From Candidatus Chlorobium antarcticum (lineage in GTDB: Bacteria > Bacteroidota > Chlorobiia > Chlorobiales > Chlorobiaceae): a DNA stretch of 64,000 nt. The notes under the pieces were generated by a model that saw only the letters and a program-made list of their open reading frames with translations, was not told the origin of the DNA and made no database searches. The stretch covers positions 62,001-126,000 of the forward strand of contig JAVCDF010000002.1 in NCBI GenBank assembly GCA_030765725.1, read 5' to 3'. A program made the translations under genes and the position numbers. Positions 17,346 to 28,785 of the stretch are shown here, in pieces; within the stretch, counting starts at the first letter, position 1; every line of letters starts with the position of its first letter.

Positions 17346-19544
17346 TCAGCTGTTCTGCTCCGCAGCAGCGACTTCTGAGCCCGGATCGGGAGCGTCAAGA
17401 GCTGCTTTGATGGAGAGCGCGAAACGGGTTTTGCCGGTTCTGGGATCTTTGCGGACATCGACCAGTTTTACCTTGACCCGTTCTCCAACCTTCAGGTGGT
17501 CGCTGACTTTGGCGACTCGCTCATTGGCTATTTCGGAGATGTGGACCAGACCGTCGGTTTTCGGGATGAATTCGACAAATGCGCCGAGTTCGTCGCGGAT
17601 GTCGCGGACTTTACCCATGTAGACGGTGCCTACTTCGGGTTTGGCAATCAGTGCCTTGATGATTTCAACAGCTCCTTTGGTTCCCTCATCGCTTGAACAG
17701 GCAATGGTGACTGTGCCGTCATCTTCGATGTTGATTTCCGCGCCGGTTTCTTCGGTGATGCTGCGGATGGTTTCGCCGCCTTTTCCGATGATGAGGCCGA
17801 TGGATTCAACTGGTACCTGAATTGCGGTCAGGCGCGGTGCGTAGTGCGCCAGATTTTCGCGCGAGGAGGGAATTGCTTCCTCCATTTTGTCGAGGATGTG
17901 GAACCTGCCACGGCGTGCCTGTTCGAGGGCGGTTTCAAGAATGTGGTAATCGAGACCGTCAATCTTGATGTCCATCTGGCATGCGGTGATGCCGTCACGG
18001 GTGCCCGATACTTTGAAGTCCATGTCGCCGAGGTGGTCTTCGTTGCCGAGGATGTCGGAGAGGACCGCGTACTCTGTTCCCTCTTTGATAAGACCCATGG
18101 CAATGCCCGATACGGCCTTTTTCAGGGGGACGCCGCCGTCCATGAGGGCGAGGGTGCCGCCGCAGACCGAGGCCATTGAGGATGAACCGTTCGACTCAAG
18201 GATTTCCGAGACGATGCGGATGGTGTAGGGGAACTCCTGCTCGGTGGGGGCTACCATTCTGATGGCGCGTTCGGCAAGGTTCCCATGGCCGATTTCGCGG
18301 CGGCCGGTTGTGCCGAGCCTTCCAACTTCGCCGACCGAGAAGGGGGGGAAGTTGTAGTGGAGCATGAATCGTTTGTCGGCACTGTTGGTCAGGGTATCAA
18401 CTGACTGTGCGTCCTTCTTGGTGCCGAGGGTGACGGCAACCAGTGCCTGGGTTTCGCCACGGGTGAAGAGTGCTGAGCCGTGGGCCCGCGGGATGACTCC
18501 GAGGTCAATCGATATGGGGCGGACTTGGTCGAGGGTTCGTCCGTCCAGGCGTTTGGCGTCGTCGAGAATCATGCGGCGCATGACATCTTTTTCAACGGAG
18601 TGAATTTCTTCTTCAATAATGTGCTCGTTGGTGCAGAGCGCTTTTGAAGAATCGGCGGCCACTTCTTCGGGGGTGAAGGCAGAGAGGAAGTGTTCAACGG
18701 TGCTTTTGAGGGTTTCGCCGTAGATCTCTTTGGTGCGCTCTGCCCGTTCTTCTTTGGCAAGGGCGGTATATGCGAGCTCTTTCAGACGCGCACGGCAGGC
18801 ATCGCTGACGAAGGCGCCGAGTTCGGCAGGAACCTGAATCGGAGCGAAGGGGCGTTTGGCTTTTGCAACTTCCGCTTTCACGCTGTCCTGAAGTGTGCAG
18901 AGTTTTTTGATGGCTTCGTGGCCGAAACGGATTGCTTCAAGCATTTCTGATTCGGAAATTTCTTTCATCTCACCCTCGAGCATGCAGATGGTGCCTGCCG
19001 TGCCGCCGATGGAGATGTCGATGTCGCTGCCTTCAAGTTCGTCAATGGTTGGGTTGATGATGAACTGGTCGTTCACCCTTCCGACCCTGACTTCGGACAT
19101 GGCGTTCTCGAAGGGGATGTCGGAGACCATGATGGCGGCTGAAGCAGCCAGACCACCGAGAACATCGGCGTCGTTCTGCTGGTCGCTGGAAATGACATTG
19201 ATGATGACCTGGGTTTCGAAGTAATAGCCGGTCGGGAAGAGAGGACGGAGTGCGCGGTCAATCAGCCGTGCCGAGAGAATCTCTTTTTCCGAGGGACGGG
19301 CTTCGCGCTTGAAGAAACCGCCGGGAAATTTGCCTGCGGCATAATATTTTTCGCGGTATTCAACCTGGAGAGGAAAGTAGTCCTGGTTGGGGGAGGGTGT
19401 TTTTTTGCTGGAAACAACCGTTGCAATGACCATGGTGTCGCCCATGCGGACGACAGTGGCGCCGTCGGCCTGTTTTGCCATTCTGCCGGTTTCAATCGAG
19501 ATCGTTTTACCCAGACCGAGATCAATTTCTTTCGTGATAATCAT
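17346..19544 (-). CDS. pnp: Polyribonucleotide nucleotidyltransferase (PNPase)
   Basis: Phosphorolytic 3'-5' exoribonuclease of the RNA degradosome. The native start is taken as the ATG at 19544 ([10 protein letters not shown]), giving 732 residues. An in-frame upstream ATG would add 50 residues with no family resemblance. Two RNase PH domains (about 10-230 and 320-555) are followed by a KH domain ([17 protein letters not shown] near residue 580) and an S1 domain (from about 635, [20 protein letters not shown]). The usual rpsO partner is not adjacent. Upstream is panC on the same strand, 134 bases away; the gap contains a possible -10 (TATACT). A terminator follows at 17272-17305. Confidence 0.96.
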   Translation of the reverse strand: MIITKEIDLGLGKTISIETGRMAKQADGATVVRMGDTMVIATVVSSKKTPSPNQDYFPLQVEYREKYYAAGKFPGGFFKREARPSEKEILSARLIDRALRPLFPTGYYFETQVIINVISSDQQNDADVLGGLAASAAIMVSDIPFENAMSEVRVGRVNDQFIINPTIDELEGSDIDISIGGTAGTICMLEGEMKEISESEMLEAIRFGHEAIKKLCTLQDSVKAEVAKAKRPFAPIQVPAELGAFVSDACRARLKELAYTALAKEERAERTKEIYGETLKSTVEHFLSAFTPEEVAADSSKALCTNEHIIEEEIHSVEKDVMRRMILDDAKRLDGRTLDQVRPISIDLGVIPRAHGSALFTRGETQALVAVTLGTKKDAQSVDTLTNSADKRFMLHYNFPPFSVGEVGRLGTTGRREIGHGNLAERAIRMVAPTEQEFPYTIRIVSEILESNGSSSMASVCGGTLALMDGGVPLKKAVSGIAMGLIKEGTEYAVLSDILGNEDHLGDMDFKVSGTRDGITACQMDIKIDGLDYHILETALEQARRGRFHILDKMEEAIPSSRENLAHYAPRLTAIQVPVESIGLIIGKGGETIRSITEETGAEINIEDDGTVTIACSSDEGTKGAVEIIKALIAKPEVGTVYMGKVRDIRDELGAFVEFIPKTDGLVHISEIANERVAKVSDHLKVGERVKVKLVDVRKDPRTGKTRFALSIKAALDAPDPGSEVAAAEQNS

Positions 19545-19678
19545 AAAAGTCGTTTGGTGTTGGTGATGGAAAAAAGTGTCGGGCCCGTCCACTTTAATGG
19601 ATTCTACCCTGTCTTTAAATATAGTATAAAAAATCTGTTTCCTTTCACCCGCAACCACTCTTCCTCCCCTGCAATACT

Positions 19679-20530
19679 TCAGGCAACAAAACATGCATTG
19701 TCTATGAGGCGCACGCTGCCGGCAAAGACAGCGGCAAGAATCCGGTAGGATCGGCCTTTCACGGCGCGCTCTGCAGGCATGAATGTTTCCTCGTCTACAA
19801 AGGCGACATAGTCAATTGTAAACCCTGACTCACCGGCAATCATTGTGGATGTAGCTTCGGCAAGTGCCGTAAGGCCGGTTTCTCCTGCAGCAATTCTTTC
19901 ACCCGCATGCTGAAGGGCTCGCCAGATTGCCCCGGCTGATTCCCGCTGTTCTGCGGTGAGATAGATGTTGCGTGAGCTGACGGCAAGGCCGCTTTGCTCT
20001 CTCATTGTGGGGGCTGCTACCACCTTGACTGCTATGTTCAGGTCGCTGACAAGCCTTCTGATGACTGCCAGCTGCTGTGCGTCTTTTTCGCCAAACACGG
20101 CAATATGGGGACGGGTGATTTGCAGAAGCTTGGTGACAACGGTGGCCACGCCGCTGAAGTGGCCTGGCCGTTTTTCTCCTTCAAAGAGATCACTGATGCC
20201 GCTGCATGAGACTGCTGTTGAGAACCCTTCGGGATAGATGGCTCCGGCTTCGGGGGCGAAGAGGTAATCGACGCCTGCCGAGCGGGCAAGTGCTGCGTCC
20301 TGTTCAAAGGGGCGGGGGTAGCGGTGGAAGTCTTCGTTCGGCCCGAACTGCGTGGGGTTGACGAAGATGGTGAGAATGACGGTTCCGGCCTCTTTTCGGG
20401 CCAGTTTGATAAGGCTGATGTGGCCTTCATGCAGGGCCCCCATGGTCATGACCACGCCAATGAGCTGTCGGCCGAGGCGGAGTTTTTCCGAAATGGTCTG
20501 CATTTCGACAGGATCAGTGAGGGTCTGCAT
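19679..20530 (-). CDS. panC: Pantothenate synthetase
   Basis: Joins pantoate and beta-alanine with ATP to make pantothenate, the precursor of CoA. The start is taken as ATG 20530 ([17 protein letters not shown]), giving 283 residues. A longer frame begins at 20656 but its extra 42 residues lie inside rsmI coding sequence and are not family-like. The HxGH nucleotide-binding motif is ALHEGH with H34 and H37. [18 protein letters not shown] is the conserved central segment, and the KMSKS-like signature is GLAVSSRN near residue 187. The start overlaps the end of rsmI by 17 bases, so translation is probably coupled. Confidence 0.95.
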   Translation of the reverse strand: MQTLTDPVEMQTISEKLRLGRQLIGVVMTMGALHEGHISLIKLARKEAGTVILTIFVNPTQFGPNEDFHRYPRPFEQDAALARSAGVDYLFAPEAGAIYPEGFSTAVSCSGISDLFEGEKRPGHFSGVATVVTKLLQITRPHIAVFGEKDAQQLAVIRRLVSDLNIAVKVVAAPTMREQSGLAVSSRNIYLTAEQRESAGAIWRALQHAGERIAAGETGLTALAEATSTMIAGESGFTIDYVAFVDEETFMPAERAVKGRSYRILAAVFAGSVRLIDNACFVA

Positions 20531-21284
20531 CGTATTTTCTTTTTTTTGCTGTTTTCTGTTCCGGTGGTTGGATGGCGACGACAAACTCTCCTCGGGTTTT
20601 TGCTGTTGAGAGGTGCAGACGCATGTCGGGGATGGAGCCAGTGAGATACTCTTCATGTATTTTGGTCATCTCCCGGCCAATGAAAATTCGGGCATTGGGT
20701 ATAAGGGCCTCAAGTTCATCAAGCAGCTTGTGAATGCGGAAGGGGGACTCGTAGAGGACGATGAGCGTCTGCATGGAGCAGAGCTGTTCGAGTCTGGTTT
20801 TTCTCCCTTTTTTGTGGGGGAGGAATCCGGCGAAGAAAAAACTGCTGGTGGGGAGGGGACAGACAGAAATGGCAGCCGAGAGTGCCGAGGGGCCTGGTAT
20901 GGGAACGGCCTTGAGCCCTTTTTCATTGAGGGCGGCAAGAATGCTGTAGCCAGGATCGCTGAGGGCCGGGGTTCCGGCATCGGTGATGAGGGCAAGGTCG
21001 ATGCCGTCTTCAAGCATCCGGGTGATTCGCTCTATGGCTTTTTCTTCGTTGAACGAGTGGTAGCTGATGAGCTTTTTGCCGGCAATGTCGAGGTGACGCA
21101 GCAGTATGGACGCGCGCCGGGTGTCTTCGCAGGCTATGGCTTCAACGGTTTTGAGGGTCTCGATTGCCCGTATGGTGACATCGTCCAGGTTGCCGAGTGG
21201 GGTGGCAACCATATAAAGGGTTCCCTGTGGGGTTCCGTTGGGGTTTCCTTCAGGGGGGTCGTTCTGCTGCTGTTCTCTGTGCAA
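20514..21284 (-). CDS. rsmI: 16S rRNA 2'-O-ribose C1402 methyltransferase
   Basis: A 256-residue tetrapyrrole-methylase-fold enzyme that methylates the 2'-OH of C1402 in 16S rRNA. Diagnostic motifs are [18 protein letters not shown] near the N-terminus, [15 protein letters not shown], the SAM-binding loop [13 protein letters not shown], and PIPGPSAL. Residues 1-20 form a charged extension rich in Q, N and P that is not part of the fold, so a slightly later start cannot be excluded, though no better ATG is present. It overlaps panC by 17 bases. The fold relationship to cobalamin methylases should not be read as a cofactor biosynthesis role. Confidence 0.94.
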   Translation of the reverse strand: MHREQQQNDPPEGNPNGTPQGTLYMVATPLGNLDDVTIRAIETLKTVEAIACEDTRRASILLRHLDIAGKKLISYHSFNEEKAIERITRMLEDGIDLALITDAGTPALSDPGYSILAALNEKGLKAVPIPGPSALSAAISVCPLPTSSFFFAGFLPHKKGRKTRLEQLCSMQTLIVLYESPFRIHKLLDELEALIPNARIFIGREMTKIHEEYLTGSIPDMRLHLSTAKTRGEFVVAIQPPEQKTAKKRKYDADPH

Positions 21285-21395
21285 GGTTCAGTATGAGCTC
21301 TGCCGGGTTGTGCGTGCGGCAGGATTGAGAATGCTTTGAGTTTTAGTATATACTACATAAAATAATGAAGACCGCTCTGATTTTTTGAGGGGTGA

Positions 21396-22424
21396 ATGGC
21401 TTCCTTTACAATAGAGCCTGACTATGCGATGAGCGAACGGCGCCGAATACTGCAGGCGGAAGGCTTGCAGGTGGATTTTATGATGCAGCGGAGTGGCTTT
21501 TTCCAGCCACCGGAGCCGCTTCGTGTGGTGAACGGAGTTTCGTTTGAACTCTTCGCGGGTGAAACGCTCGGTCTGGTTGGGGAGTCGGGCTGCGGGAAAA
21601 CAACCCTCGGGCGTGCGCTTCTGAGGCTTGGAAACGGTCGGGTATCGGGGAAAATCGAGTTTGAGGGGCAGAATCTTTCCGCCCTTTCCAACGCGGAGTT
21701 TCGTCCGCTGCGTCGCCAGATGCAGATGATGTTTCAGGACCCCTTTGGTTCTCTCAACCCGCGGCTGACGGTTGGCCAGATGCTTTCCGAGGTGCTTTTT
21801 GTGCACAAGGTTGCACGGGGGGCCGAGGCGAGGCAAAGAGTCAATGAACTGCTCGATGTGGTAGGGCTCAGCCGCGAGTATTACAGCCGCTATCCCCATG
21901 AGTTTTCCGGCGGTCAGCGCCAGCGGATCGGCATTGCCCGAGCCCTTGCCCTCAACCCGAAACTCATTGTATGCGATGAGCCGGTTTCGGCGCTTGATGT
22001 GTCGATTCAGTCGCAGATTATCAATCTCCTCAAAGATCTGCAGCGGGATTTTGGGTTGACTTACCTTTTTATTGCTCACGACCTTTCGGTGGTTGAGTAT
22101 ATCTCGGACCGTGTTGCGGTTATGTATCTTGGTAAAATTGTGGAGATTGCCGCAGCCGATGAGCTTTACCGCAACCCTACCCACCCTTATACCCAGGCTC
22201 TTCTTTCAGCTGTTCCCTCTCCTGAGCCCGGTGCCCGGAAGGAGAGGATTCTTCTCAATGGCGACCAGCCGGGTCCGATGCATGCCCCTTCGGGGTGCAG
22301 TTTTCATCCCCGCTGTCCCTCTGCAATGCCAAACTGCGCTCTGCGTGAACCGACCCTCCAGCCTCTGGCCGGAAAGGATGATCATCGGGTCAGCTGCCTT
22401 CTTTATGAGGGAGGTGACGCATGA
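21396..22424 (+). CDS. Peptide/nickel-type ABC transporter ATPase (OppF/DppF-like)
   Basis: A 342-residue ABC ATPase of the oligopeptide/dipeptide class. Walker A is GESGCGKTT at 62-70, the ABC signature [11 protein letters not shown] lies near 171, and Walker [13 protein letters not shown] near 190. The C-terminal oligopeptide-transporter domain with the cysteine-containing [15 protein letters not shown] follows, a feature of OppD/OppF-type subunits. No permease or binding protein is next to it. The binding protein and one permease of this class are 12-14 kb away (34155-36917), so it may be part of a scattered transporter (inference). An alternative start is ATG 21429. Its stop overlaps the sppA start by 4 bases. 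Confidence 0.92.
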   Translation: MASFTIEPDYAMSERRRILQAEGLQVDFMMQRSGFFQPPEPLRVVNGVSFELFAGETLGLVGESGCGKTTLGRALLRLGNGRVSGKIEFEGQNLSALSNAEFRPLRRQMQMMFQDPFGSLNPRLTVGQMLSEVLFVHKVARGAEARQRVNELLDVVGLSREYYSRYPHEFSGGQRQRIGIARALALNPKLIVCDEPVSALDVSIQSQIINLLKDLQRDFGLTYLFIAHDLSVVEYISDRVAVMYLGKIVEIAAADELYRNPTHPYTQALLSAVPSPEPGARKERILLNGDQPGPMHAPSGCSFHPRCPSAMPNCALREPTLQPLAGKDDHRVSCLLYEGGDA

Positions 22425-24235
22425 GCCTATTGGGAAGCGTTCGGAAAGGGTGGGGGTGCCTGGGCAAGGGATGCCTTGTGCTGATTGTGTTCCCTCTTCT
22501 TTTTGCTATCACAATTTTTTTTCTGCAGCGATCTCGTTCGGCACTGCCCGACCGGTTTGTGCTCCAGGTTCCCATCAGCGGGACGATTCCGGAGCATTCT
22601 TCCGAGAGCGGGAAGCTTCCTTTCATGGCTTCCGCGGAACCGCTGTCCCAGCAGGAGCTGCTCTTTCTGCTCCGCCGCGCATCGGGCGACAGCAGGGTGG
22701 CGGCTGTGCTCCTCTCAATCGACGGGCTGAGGGCCGCCCCTGCCAAAATCGGTGAGCTGCGCACCTCCATTGAAGAGCTCCGCAAAGAGGGAAAGCGGGT
22801 GATCGCTTTTCTCCGCTCGCCTGAAGACAGTGACTATCTTCTTGCAACCGCCTGTGATTCCATTATTGTGGCAAAGGGCAGCTTCATGCTGCTTGACGGG
22901 CTGAGGGCGGAAACCCTTTATTATAAAACGGCGCTGGCCAAGATAGGGGTGTCGTTTCAGGCGGCACAGTGGAAAGAGTACAAAAGCGGCGTGGAGCCCT
23001 TTGTCAGAAGCGGCCCAAGCCCTGAGAGCCAGGAGCGGCTGGGGGAGCTACTTGACGATGTGTACGGCGGGTATTTGGGGTATGCTTCCCGCCGGCGCGG
23101 CATAAAGCGCCAGGCTCTGGAGCTGATTATCAATACGCGGCCGCTGCTTACGGCCCAAGAGGCTCTTGATCTCAAGCTGGTTGACGGCACAGTGTCGGCT
23201 TGGCAACTGCAGCCGGCTTTGGAGAGAAAAATGACCGGCCGGGAGCCGGAGGAAAAGAGCGGATTTTTTGTTGACGCCCGGCGTTACAGTTCTTCGTTCG
23301 ACAGCCCTCTGGAGCATGAGGGGAGGGAGAAAATAGCTCTCGTGACGATTTCGGGCCCCATTGTTCCGGCCGGTTCTGACGGGGTTGAGGGTATTGGTGA
23401 GGGTGTGGGCGAGGGTCAGATCCGTCGTGCACTCCGCAGGGCCCTTTCCGACAAATACATACGGGCGATTGTTGTGCGTATAGACAGCCCGGGAGGGGAT
23501 GCCATGGCTTCGGCCTCAATCCTGGAGATGCTTGATTCGGCCGCGGTGCAAAAGCCCCTTGTCGTCTCCATGTCGGGGGTTGCCGCTTCGGGCGGGTACA
23601 TGGCGGCTCTTGCTGGAAAAACCATCTATGCATCGCCTCTTACCTTTACTGGTTCCATCGGCGTGTATGCGCTCAAGCCCGAAATTAGTGGACTTGCCGA
23701 AAAGACAGGGCTTGCGCGCTCTGTGGTGACGAGAGGCCGATATGCTGATGCCAATTCGCTCTTCAAGCCTCTCGATCCTGAGGGGTACCGTATGTTCATG
23801 GCGGCATCGGGCGAAATCTATCGCGATTTTGTAGAGAAGGTCGCCGTATCGAGAAAAATGTCTTTTGCGGGCGCCGATTCCCTTGCGGGCGGCCGTGTAT
23901 GGACTGGAAAAAGAGCTCTTACGGTGGGGCTGGTGGATCGGAGTGGCGGGCTGTTCGATGCCATGCGGGAGGCACAGAGGCTTGCGGGAATCGATAGTAC
24001 GCGTCATCCTGAGATTGTCTGTCTTGCCGAAGAGCGGGGGTGGATTGCCTTGCTGTTTGGAGGTGAGGGCACCAGCGTCATGCAGCGGTTTGAAACGGCT
24101 TTTCTGAGGCGCCTTACCGCCAGACTGTTTTCTGCAGAGGGTATGGGTGCGTTTGAAGTTTTCGGTCTGGAAGCGGCCCGCTCCGGCCGAATGATGATGC
24201 TCGCTCTTATGCCGTTTGATGTGGATATTCGCTGA
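22421..24235 (+). CDS. sppA: Signal peptide peptidase SppA, long (67K) type
   Basis: A 604-residue membrane-anchored serine protease that degrades cleaved signal peptides. An N-terminal transmembrane segment (about 17-35, [18 protein letters not shown]) is followed by tandem crotonase-like halves, as in the E. coli type. The catalytic dyad is a lysine in [10 protein letters not shown] (about residue 188) from the first half and a serine in [12 protein letters not shown] (about residue 389) from the second. Both are present. It is translationally coupled (ATGA overlap) to the preceding ABC ATPase gene. It ends 11 bases before the convergent comM stop. Confidence 0.93.
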   Translation: MSLLGSVRKGWGCLGKGCLVLIVFPLLFAITIFFLQRSRSALPDRFVLQVPISGTIPEHSSESGKLPFMASAEPLSQQELLFLLRRASGDSRVAAVLLSIDGLRAAPAKIGELRTSIEELRKEGKRVIAFLRSPEDSDYLLATACDSIIVAKGSFMLLDGLRAETLYYKTALAKIGVSFQAAQWKEYKSGVEPFVRSGPSPESQERLGELLDDVYGGYLGYASRRRGIKRQALELIINTRPLLTAQEALDLKLVDGTVSAWQLQPALERKMTGREPEEKSGFFVDARRYSSSFDSPLEHEGREKIALVTISGPIVPAGSDGVEGIGEGVGEGQIRRALRRALSDKYIRAIVVRIDSPGGDAMASASILEMLDSAAVQKPLVVSMSGVAASGGYMAALAGKTIYASPLTFTGSIGVYALKPEISGLAEKTGLARSVVTRGRYADANSLFKPLDPEGYRMFMAASGEIYRDFVEKVAVSRKMSFAGADSLAGGRVWTGKRALTVGLVDRSGGLFDAMREAQRLAGIDSTRHPEIVCLAEERGWIALLFGGEGTSVMQRFETAFLRRLTARLFSAEGMGAFEVFGLEAARSGRMMMLALMPFDVDIR

Positions 24236-24246
24236 ACAGCGGCAGC

Positions 24247-25794
24247 TCAAAAATTCCAGAAATCGCGGTCAAGGTTCCGGTAGTGTATGGCCTGCACAAG
24301 GTGCACCATCTCTATGGACTCACTGCCTTCAAGGTCTGCAATGGTTCTGCTGACCTTGAGGATGCGGTCGTGCGCCCGTGCTGAAAGGTTCAGCCGTTCC
24401 ATTGCCTCCATGAGTTTTTGTGAGGACTCCTTCCCGATGCTGCAGTGGTTGCGTATCATGGGGGCATTCATCTGTGCATTGGTGTAGATGCCGGTGCTGG
24501 CGAACCGGGTAAGCTGAATGGCGCGGGCCCGCTCAACCCGTCGGCGGATAGTAGCGGAGCATTCTCCGGGCGTGGTGTTGAAGAGTTCACTGGTCTCTAC
24601 TTTCGGCACATCAATATGGATGTCGATGCGGTCGAGTAGCGGGCCGGAAATTTTGGCGAGGTAACGCTGAATTTGCTGTGGAGGGGCGGTAAGGTTGCCG
24701 TCGGCGTCCTTCAGCGCACCGGCAGGGCTGGGGTTCATTGCGGCCACCAGCATGAATCCTGCCGGGTAGCGGGTGGTGGCTGATATTCTTGAAACAGTAA
24801 CCTCCCGGTCTTCAATCGGTTGGCGCAGAACCTCAAGGGCACCTCGGGAAAATTCCGGAAGTTCATCAAGAAAGAGAATGCCGTTGTGGGCCAGGCTGAC
24901 CTCTCCTGGCTTTGCATTGGTTCCGCCTCCTACAAGGGCGACGGTGCTGGTTGTGTGGTGCGGACTTCGCAGGGGGCGCACCACCATGAGCGGCTTCTCT
25001 TTGTCGAGAAGGCCAGCTACGGAGTAGATTTTGGTGGTTTCAAGCGATTCTTCAAGACCGAGCGGCGGCAGGATACCGGGAAGGGCCTTTGCCAGCATGG
25101 TTTTTCCGCTGCCAGGCGGGCCTATCATCAGTAGATTGTGATTTCCGGCTGCTGCAATCTCCAATGCTTTTTTTGCAGAGGTCTGGCCTTTGATGTCGGC
25201 GAAGTCGACCGCCGAGTGTGTTTCATCCCCAAAGAGGGAGGCAAGGTCAACTTTCACGGGTTGAGGGCCAGGTGAGCCGTTGATTATCTCTATGGCGTCG
25301 CGGAGAGTGTCGACGCCGTAGACCGGTAGAGCGGAACCAGCTGCGGCAATAGCTACGGCTGCCTCTTCGGCGTTCTGGCGGGGAAGGATGAGCCTGTGGA
25401 TTCCCTCTTTTCCTGCCATGATCCCGACCGGCAAGGCCCCGTTGATTCTTCGGACGGTTCCGTCAAGGGCGAGTTCTCCCATGATGAGGGTGTCGGCAAA
25501 GTCGGCGTTGAGAAGTTCCAGTGAACCGAGCAGCCCCATGGCGATGGGAAGGTCGAACGCGGTACCCTCTTTTTTGATGTCGGCCGGGGCGAGGTTGATG
25601 GTGACTTTTTTGGGCTTCGTTCGGAATCCGGAGTTGCGGATTGCGGTGAGAATTCTCTCACGGCTCTCCCTGATGGCGCTGTCGGGGAGGCCGACCACAA
25701 TGAATGAGGGGAGCCCGGCCGCTACATTGATTTCAACTGTCACCTTCATGGCGTCAATGCCGATGAGTGCTGCGGCTGAGAGTGTTGTGAGCAT
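24247..25794 (-). CDS. comM: YifB/ComM family AAA ATPase (Mg chelatase-like)
   Basis: A 515-residue protein with an N-terminal S16/Lon-protease-like domain (about 1-170), a central ATPase domain with Walker A GPPGSGKTML near 226, and a C-terminal Mg-chelatase-like lid domain. In naturally competent bacteria ComM is a hexameric helicase that helps integrate incoming DNA. It resembles the ChlI/BchI subunit of magnesium chelatase only in the ATPase core. The N-terminal domain shows that it is not the bacteriochlorophyll enzyme, even though this organism makes bacteriochlorophyll. It lies downstream of ppc on the same strand, 107 bases away. Confidence 0.93.
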   Translation of the reverse strand: MLTTLSAAALIGIDAMKVTVEINVAAGLPSFIVVGLPDSAIRESRERILTAIRNSGFRTKPKKVTINLAPADIKKEGTAFDLPIAMGLLGSLELLNADFADTLIMGELALDGTVRRINGALPVGIMAGKEGIHRLILPRQNAEEAAVAIAAAGSALPVYGVDTLRDAIEIINGSPGPQPVKVDLASLFGDETHSAVDFADIKGQTSAKKALEIAAAGNHNLLMIGPPGSGKTMLAKALPGILPPLGLEESLETTKIYSVAGLLDKEKPLMVVRPLRSPHHTTSTVALVGGGTNAKPGEVSLAHNGILFLDELPEFSRGALEVLRQPIEDREVTVSRISATTRYPAGFMLVAAMNPSPAGALKDADGNLTAPPQQIQRYLAKISGPLLDRIDIHIDVPKVETSELFNTTPGECSATIRRRVERARAIQLTRFASTGIYTNAQMNAPMIRNHCSIGKESSQKLMEAMERLNLSARAHDRILKVSRTIADLEGSESIEMVHLVQAIHYRNLDRDFWNF

Positions 25795-25901
25795 GGTGGG
25801 GGTTTGCGGGTTGAGGGGGGCTCTCGGGGCATGCCACTGCCCCTTTCCTTTTAACCTACATTATTTCTGCCGTATTTCCCCTGCTGGCGAGGCTGGAAAA
25901 T

Positions 25902-28667
25902 TCAGCCAGTTGTCCGCAGGCCGCCTGATATGGCGTTGAGGGTTAGGAAGAGTTCCGGAAGCATCGCTTCGGCTTCTTCGTGCCGCTCTTCTTCCTGCAT
26001 TGTTCTCCACTCCCGGAGCCGGAGGATCTGCCAACGGTGGAGGAGGGCGAGTCCTTCGCGCCGGAGGGTGACGAACCGGTTGACATTGAGCCGCTGAGTT
26101 GTTAGAGGTTTGTTGTAGAGCAGGTCGATGTAGTGTTTTGTTTTTCTGTACTCTTCTTCAATCATTGTCATAATGCGCCTGCGAATCTCTTCGTCCTGCA
26201 CCAGCTCTGCGTAGCTGCGCATGATTTCAGGGTCGGCTGCTGAAAGCCCGGTGTCGGCATTGCTGATGATGTAGCGCAGCGGTGGCCATTCGTGCGAGCG
26301 GAGACGGATGTCTTCGAATGCGTCGGGGTCGGCTTTCTGGAGAGCCTCAAGGGCTGAACCCACTCCATACCATCCGGAGAGGGAGAACCGGGCCTGGTTC
26401 CAGCTGAACACCCAGGGGATGGCGCGGAGATCTTCGAGGGAGTTGCCCCCGCTGCGTCTTGAAGGCCTTGAGCCGATGCGGTTGGCTTCAATGATGTCGA
26501 CAGGTGTGGCAGAGCGGAAAAAGGTGACGAATCCGCTTGATTCAATCAGTTTTCTGTAGGCGCTTTCCGCTTCAGTCGAGAGCATGTCCATTGCCGGTTC
26601 CAGGTGGTGGGGTGAGTGTTCCTGCCTGCTCTCCCTGATAAGTGAGCCGGCAACGCCTGCCATGAAGAGTTCAAGGTTGTAGACGGCGCTGATGCGGTTT
26701 GCATATTTCTGTGCAATGGTCTCTCCCTGTTCGGTGAAGCGCATGCCGGCAGCGAAGGAGCCGTATGGCTGTGCCCGGATGAAGCGGTGCGTGGGGCCGG
26801 CACCTCTGCTTATGCTGCCTCCTCTGCCGTGAAAGAAGAGGATTTGGGTGTTGTGGCGCTGTCCGACTTCAAGCATCGCTTCCTGTGCCCGGTAGAGCGT
26901 CCATGCACTGGTAAGGATTCCTCCGTCTTTGTTGCTGTCGCTGTAGCCAATCATTACCTCCATGGTCCGCTCTCCGGCACCCTCTTTTTTCCTGCGGTAT
27001 TCAAGGCTTTTGCCTGTCAACGGGTGGCTGAGGAAGCCGTTGAGGATGTCGGGGCTTTTTTTTAGATCGTCAATGGTTTCAAAGAGTGGTACTACGGGGA
27101 CGATGCAGGCGCTTTGGGTGCCTGATCCCTTCATGAGGCCGGTTTCGCGGGCAAAGAGGTACATGGCGAGCAGGTCGGAAACACTGCGGGTCATGCTCAC
27201 AATAATGGAGCCGATGCCTTCGGCTCCGAATGCCCTGATGTGCTCACTCACCACCCGGAAGCAGTCAAGTACCGCTTCGGCTTCGGGGCCTGAGTTCATG
27301 TCGGGATGGGTGAAGGGGCGGGGAGAGCGGAGTTCGCTTTCGAGAAACGACCGTTTTTCATCTTCGCTCATGGTGATAAAGGGCTCTTTGCCTTCCATGC
27401 CGGCGGTGCGGATGAGGGAGGTGAGTGCAAGGTCGTGGATGCGGCTGTTCTGTCGGATGTCGAGCGAGGCGAGGTGAAAGCCGAACGACTGCACGGTTCG
27501 GGCAATGGGGAATACCATGGCTCTTGAAAGGGTACTTGCGCCTATTGCTTCAAGCGATAGACGCAGCAGGGCAAGGTCTTCCAGGAGCTGGGTTGCCGTC
27601 AGGTAGCGGAATCGGTCGGAGGCGGTTTTCAGCGGTTCGGGTCTGTTGTCGGGCAGAGAGGCGAGCATGAGGTTGATAAACTGCCTCCATGGCTCACACG
27701 GGTTGCGCTGTACTGCCTGCATGCCGGTTTTTCCGTGCTTTTTGCGGAGGGTTTCAATGCGGCGGAGCAGAGGCTCGCCGGGTGGCTGGAGCCGGTCGGA
27801 AAGACTGAGTTTTGAGCCAAGTTCAGTGAGGCGCTCCCTCGTGAGTGCGAGGGCATGGGTTCGCATGTCGATAAGGGTTTCGCGAGTGACGGTTGCAGTG
27901 ACAAGGGGATGGCCGTCGCGGTCGCCTCCTACCCAGCTGCTGAACGAGACGGTGGGAAGGGTTTCGGGATCCTGGATGGCATCTGCTCCGAACCCTGCTG
28001 CCTTCCATGCATGCAGAAGGCGTTTGTCTATCATGGTGAGGGTGTCGGGGAAAATGTTGTGCAGGTAATGGATAACATTGCTCCGCTCATCGGCAATGGC
28101 TGGTTTCTGGAAGAGGATTTCGCCGGTGCGCCAGAGTGTTTCCATGGCCACCCGTATTTCGCTTCGGATGTCCTGCTGTTCGCCCGGCGTCCACATCTGG
28201 TTCTCTTTTTTGACCAGAAGCAGGTATATCTGCCGATGCAGTTCGAGCACTGTTTTGCGTTTGGCTTCGGTGGGGTGGGCGGTCAGAACGGGGTGGACTG
28301 CAACTGTTGAGAGGAGACGGCGGGAGGACTCTTCATCAAGCCCCTGTTCCTGAAGGAAGAGGAGCGTTCTTCCCCAGAGCCCTTCAAGGGATGCGGCTCC
28401 CTGCTCTGCTTCCAGCGTTCTGCGGTTCTGGGCTGCAGAGTTCTCCTCGGCCATATTGAGCAGCTGGAAGAAAATGGAGAATGCCTGCAGGGCCCGACCG
28501 CTGTCGGGGTACTCTTCAAGCGCCCTGCCCCGGCCACCATGAGGAAGATGTGCGGCAAGCTCTTCTTCGCCGAGGCTGCAGAGCACTTCCCGGAAGCAGA
28601 GGACGAGAAAGTCTGCATCCCGTTCGGCTTTTTTAAAATCTATGATGCTGCTTGTGGTCGTAATCAT
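25902..28667 (-). CDS. ppc: Phosphoenolpyruvate carboxylase
   Basis: Adds bicarbonate to PEP to give oxaloacetate, feeding the reverse TCA cycle in green sulfur bacteria. 921 residues, normal for bacterial enzymes. Motifs: VLTAHPTEAKRKTV (catalytic His near residue 131), SWVGGDRDGHP, GYSDSNKDGG, FHGRGGSISRGAGPTHRF (near 612) and FSWNQARFSLSGWYGVG. The C-terminus is LRTTG. In most homologues the last four residues are (Q/R)NTG, which contact the active site; here Thr replaces Asn. The rest of the active site appears intact, so activity is expected. No terminator is visible before comM. Confidence 0.95.
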   Translation of the reverse strand: MITTTSSIIDFKKAERDADFLVLCFREVLCSLGEEELAAHLPHGGRGRALEEYPDSGRALQAFSIFFQLLNMAEENSAAQNRRTLEAEQGAASLEGLWGRTLLFLQEQGLDEESSRRLLSTVAVHPVLTAHPTEAKRKTVLELHRQIYLLLVKKENQMWTPGEQQDIRSEIRVAMETLWRTGEILFQKPAIADERSNVIHYLHNIFPDTLTMIDKRLLHAWKAAGFGADAIQDPETLPTVSFSSWVGGDRDGHPLVTATVTRETLIDMRTHALALTRERLTELGSKLSLSDRLQPPGEPLLRRIETLRKKHGKTGMQAVQRNPCEPWRQFINLMLASLPDNRPEPLKTASDRFRYLTATQLLEDLALLRLSLEAIGASTLSRAMVFPIARTVQSFGFHLASLDIRQNSRIHDLALTSLIRTAGMEGKEPFITMSEDEKRSFLESELRSPRPFTHPDMNSGPEAEAVLDCFRVVSEHIRAFGAEGIGSIIVSMTRSVSDLLAMYLFARETGLMKGSGTQSACIVPVVPLFETIDDLKKSPDILNGFLSHPLTGKSLEYRRKKEGAGERTMEVMIGYSDSNKDGGILTSAWTLYRAQEAMLEVGQRHNTQILFFHGRGGSISRGAGPTHRFIRAQPYGSFAAGMRFTEQGETIAQKYANRISAVYNLELFMAGVAGSLIRESRQEHSPHHLEPAMDMLSTEAESAYRKLIESSGFVTFFRSATPVDIIEANRIGSRPSRRSGGNSLEDLRAIPWVFSWNQARFSLSGWYGVGSALEALQKADPDAFEDIRLRSHEWPPLRYIISNADTGLSAADPEIMRSYAELVQDEEIRRRIMTMIEEEYRKTKHYIDLLYNKPLTTQRLNVNRFVTLRREGLALLHRWQILRLREWRTMQEEERHEEAEAMLPELFLTLNAISGGLRTTG

Positions 28668-28785
28668 TGGAGTATAAAGTTGCTGAATGTGATGGTCGTT
28701 GCTGGAGTATTTGAAAAAAAACGGTAACTCGCAAGCGGTTTCCTTTTTGCTGTTAATGTTTGCCGACTTTACTATTTATATGTAT

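Noticed and set aside
24247-25794. Magnesium chelatase subunit BchI
   Set aside because: The protein has the N-terminal S16/Lon-like domain and the length of YifB/ComM, which BchI lacks.
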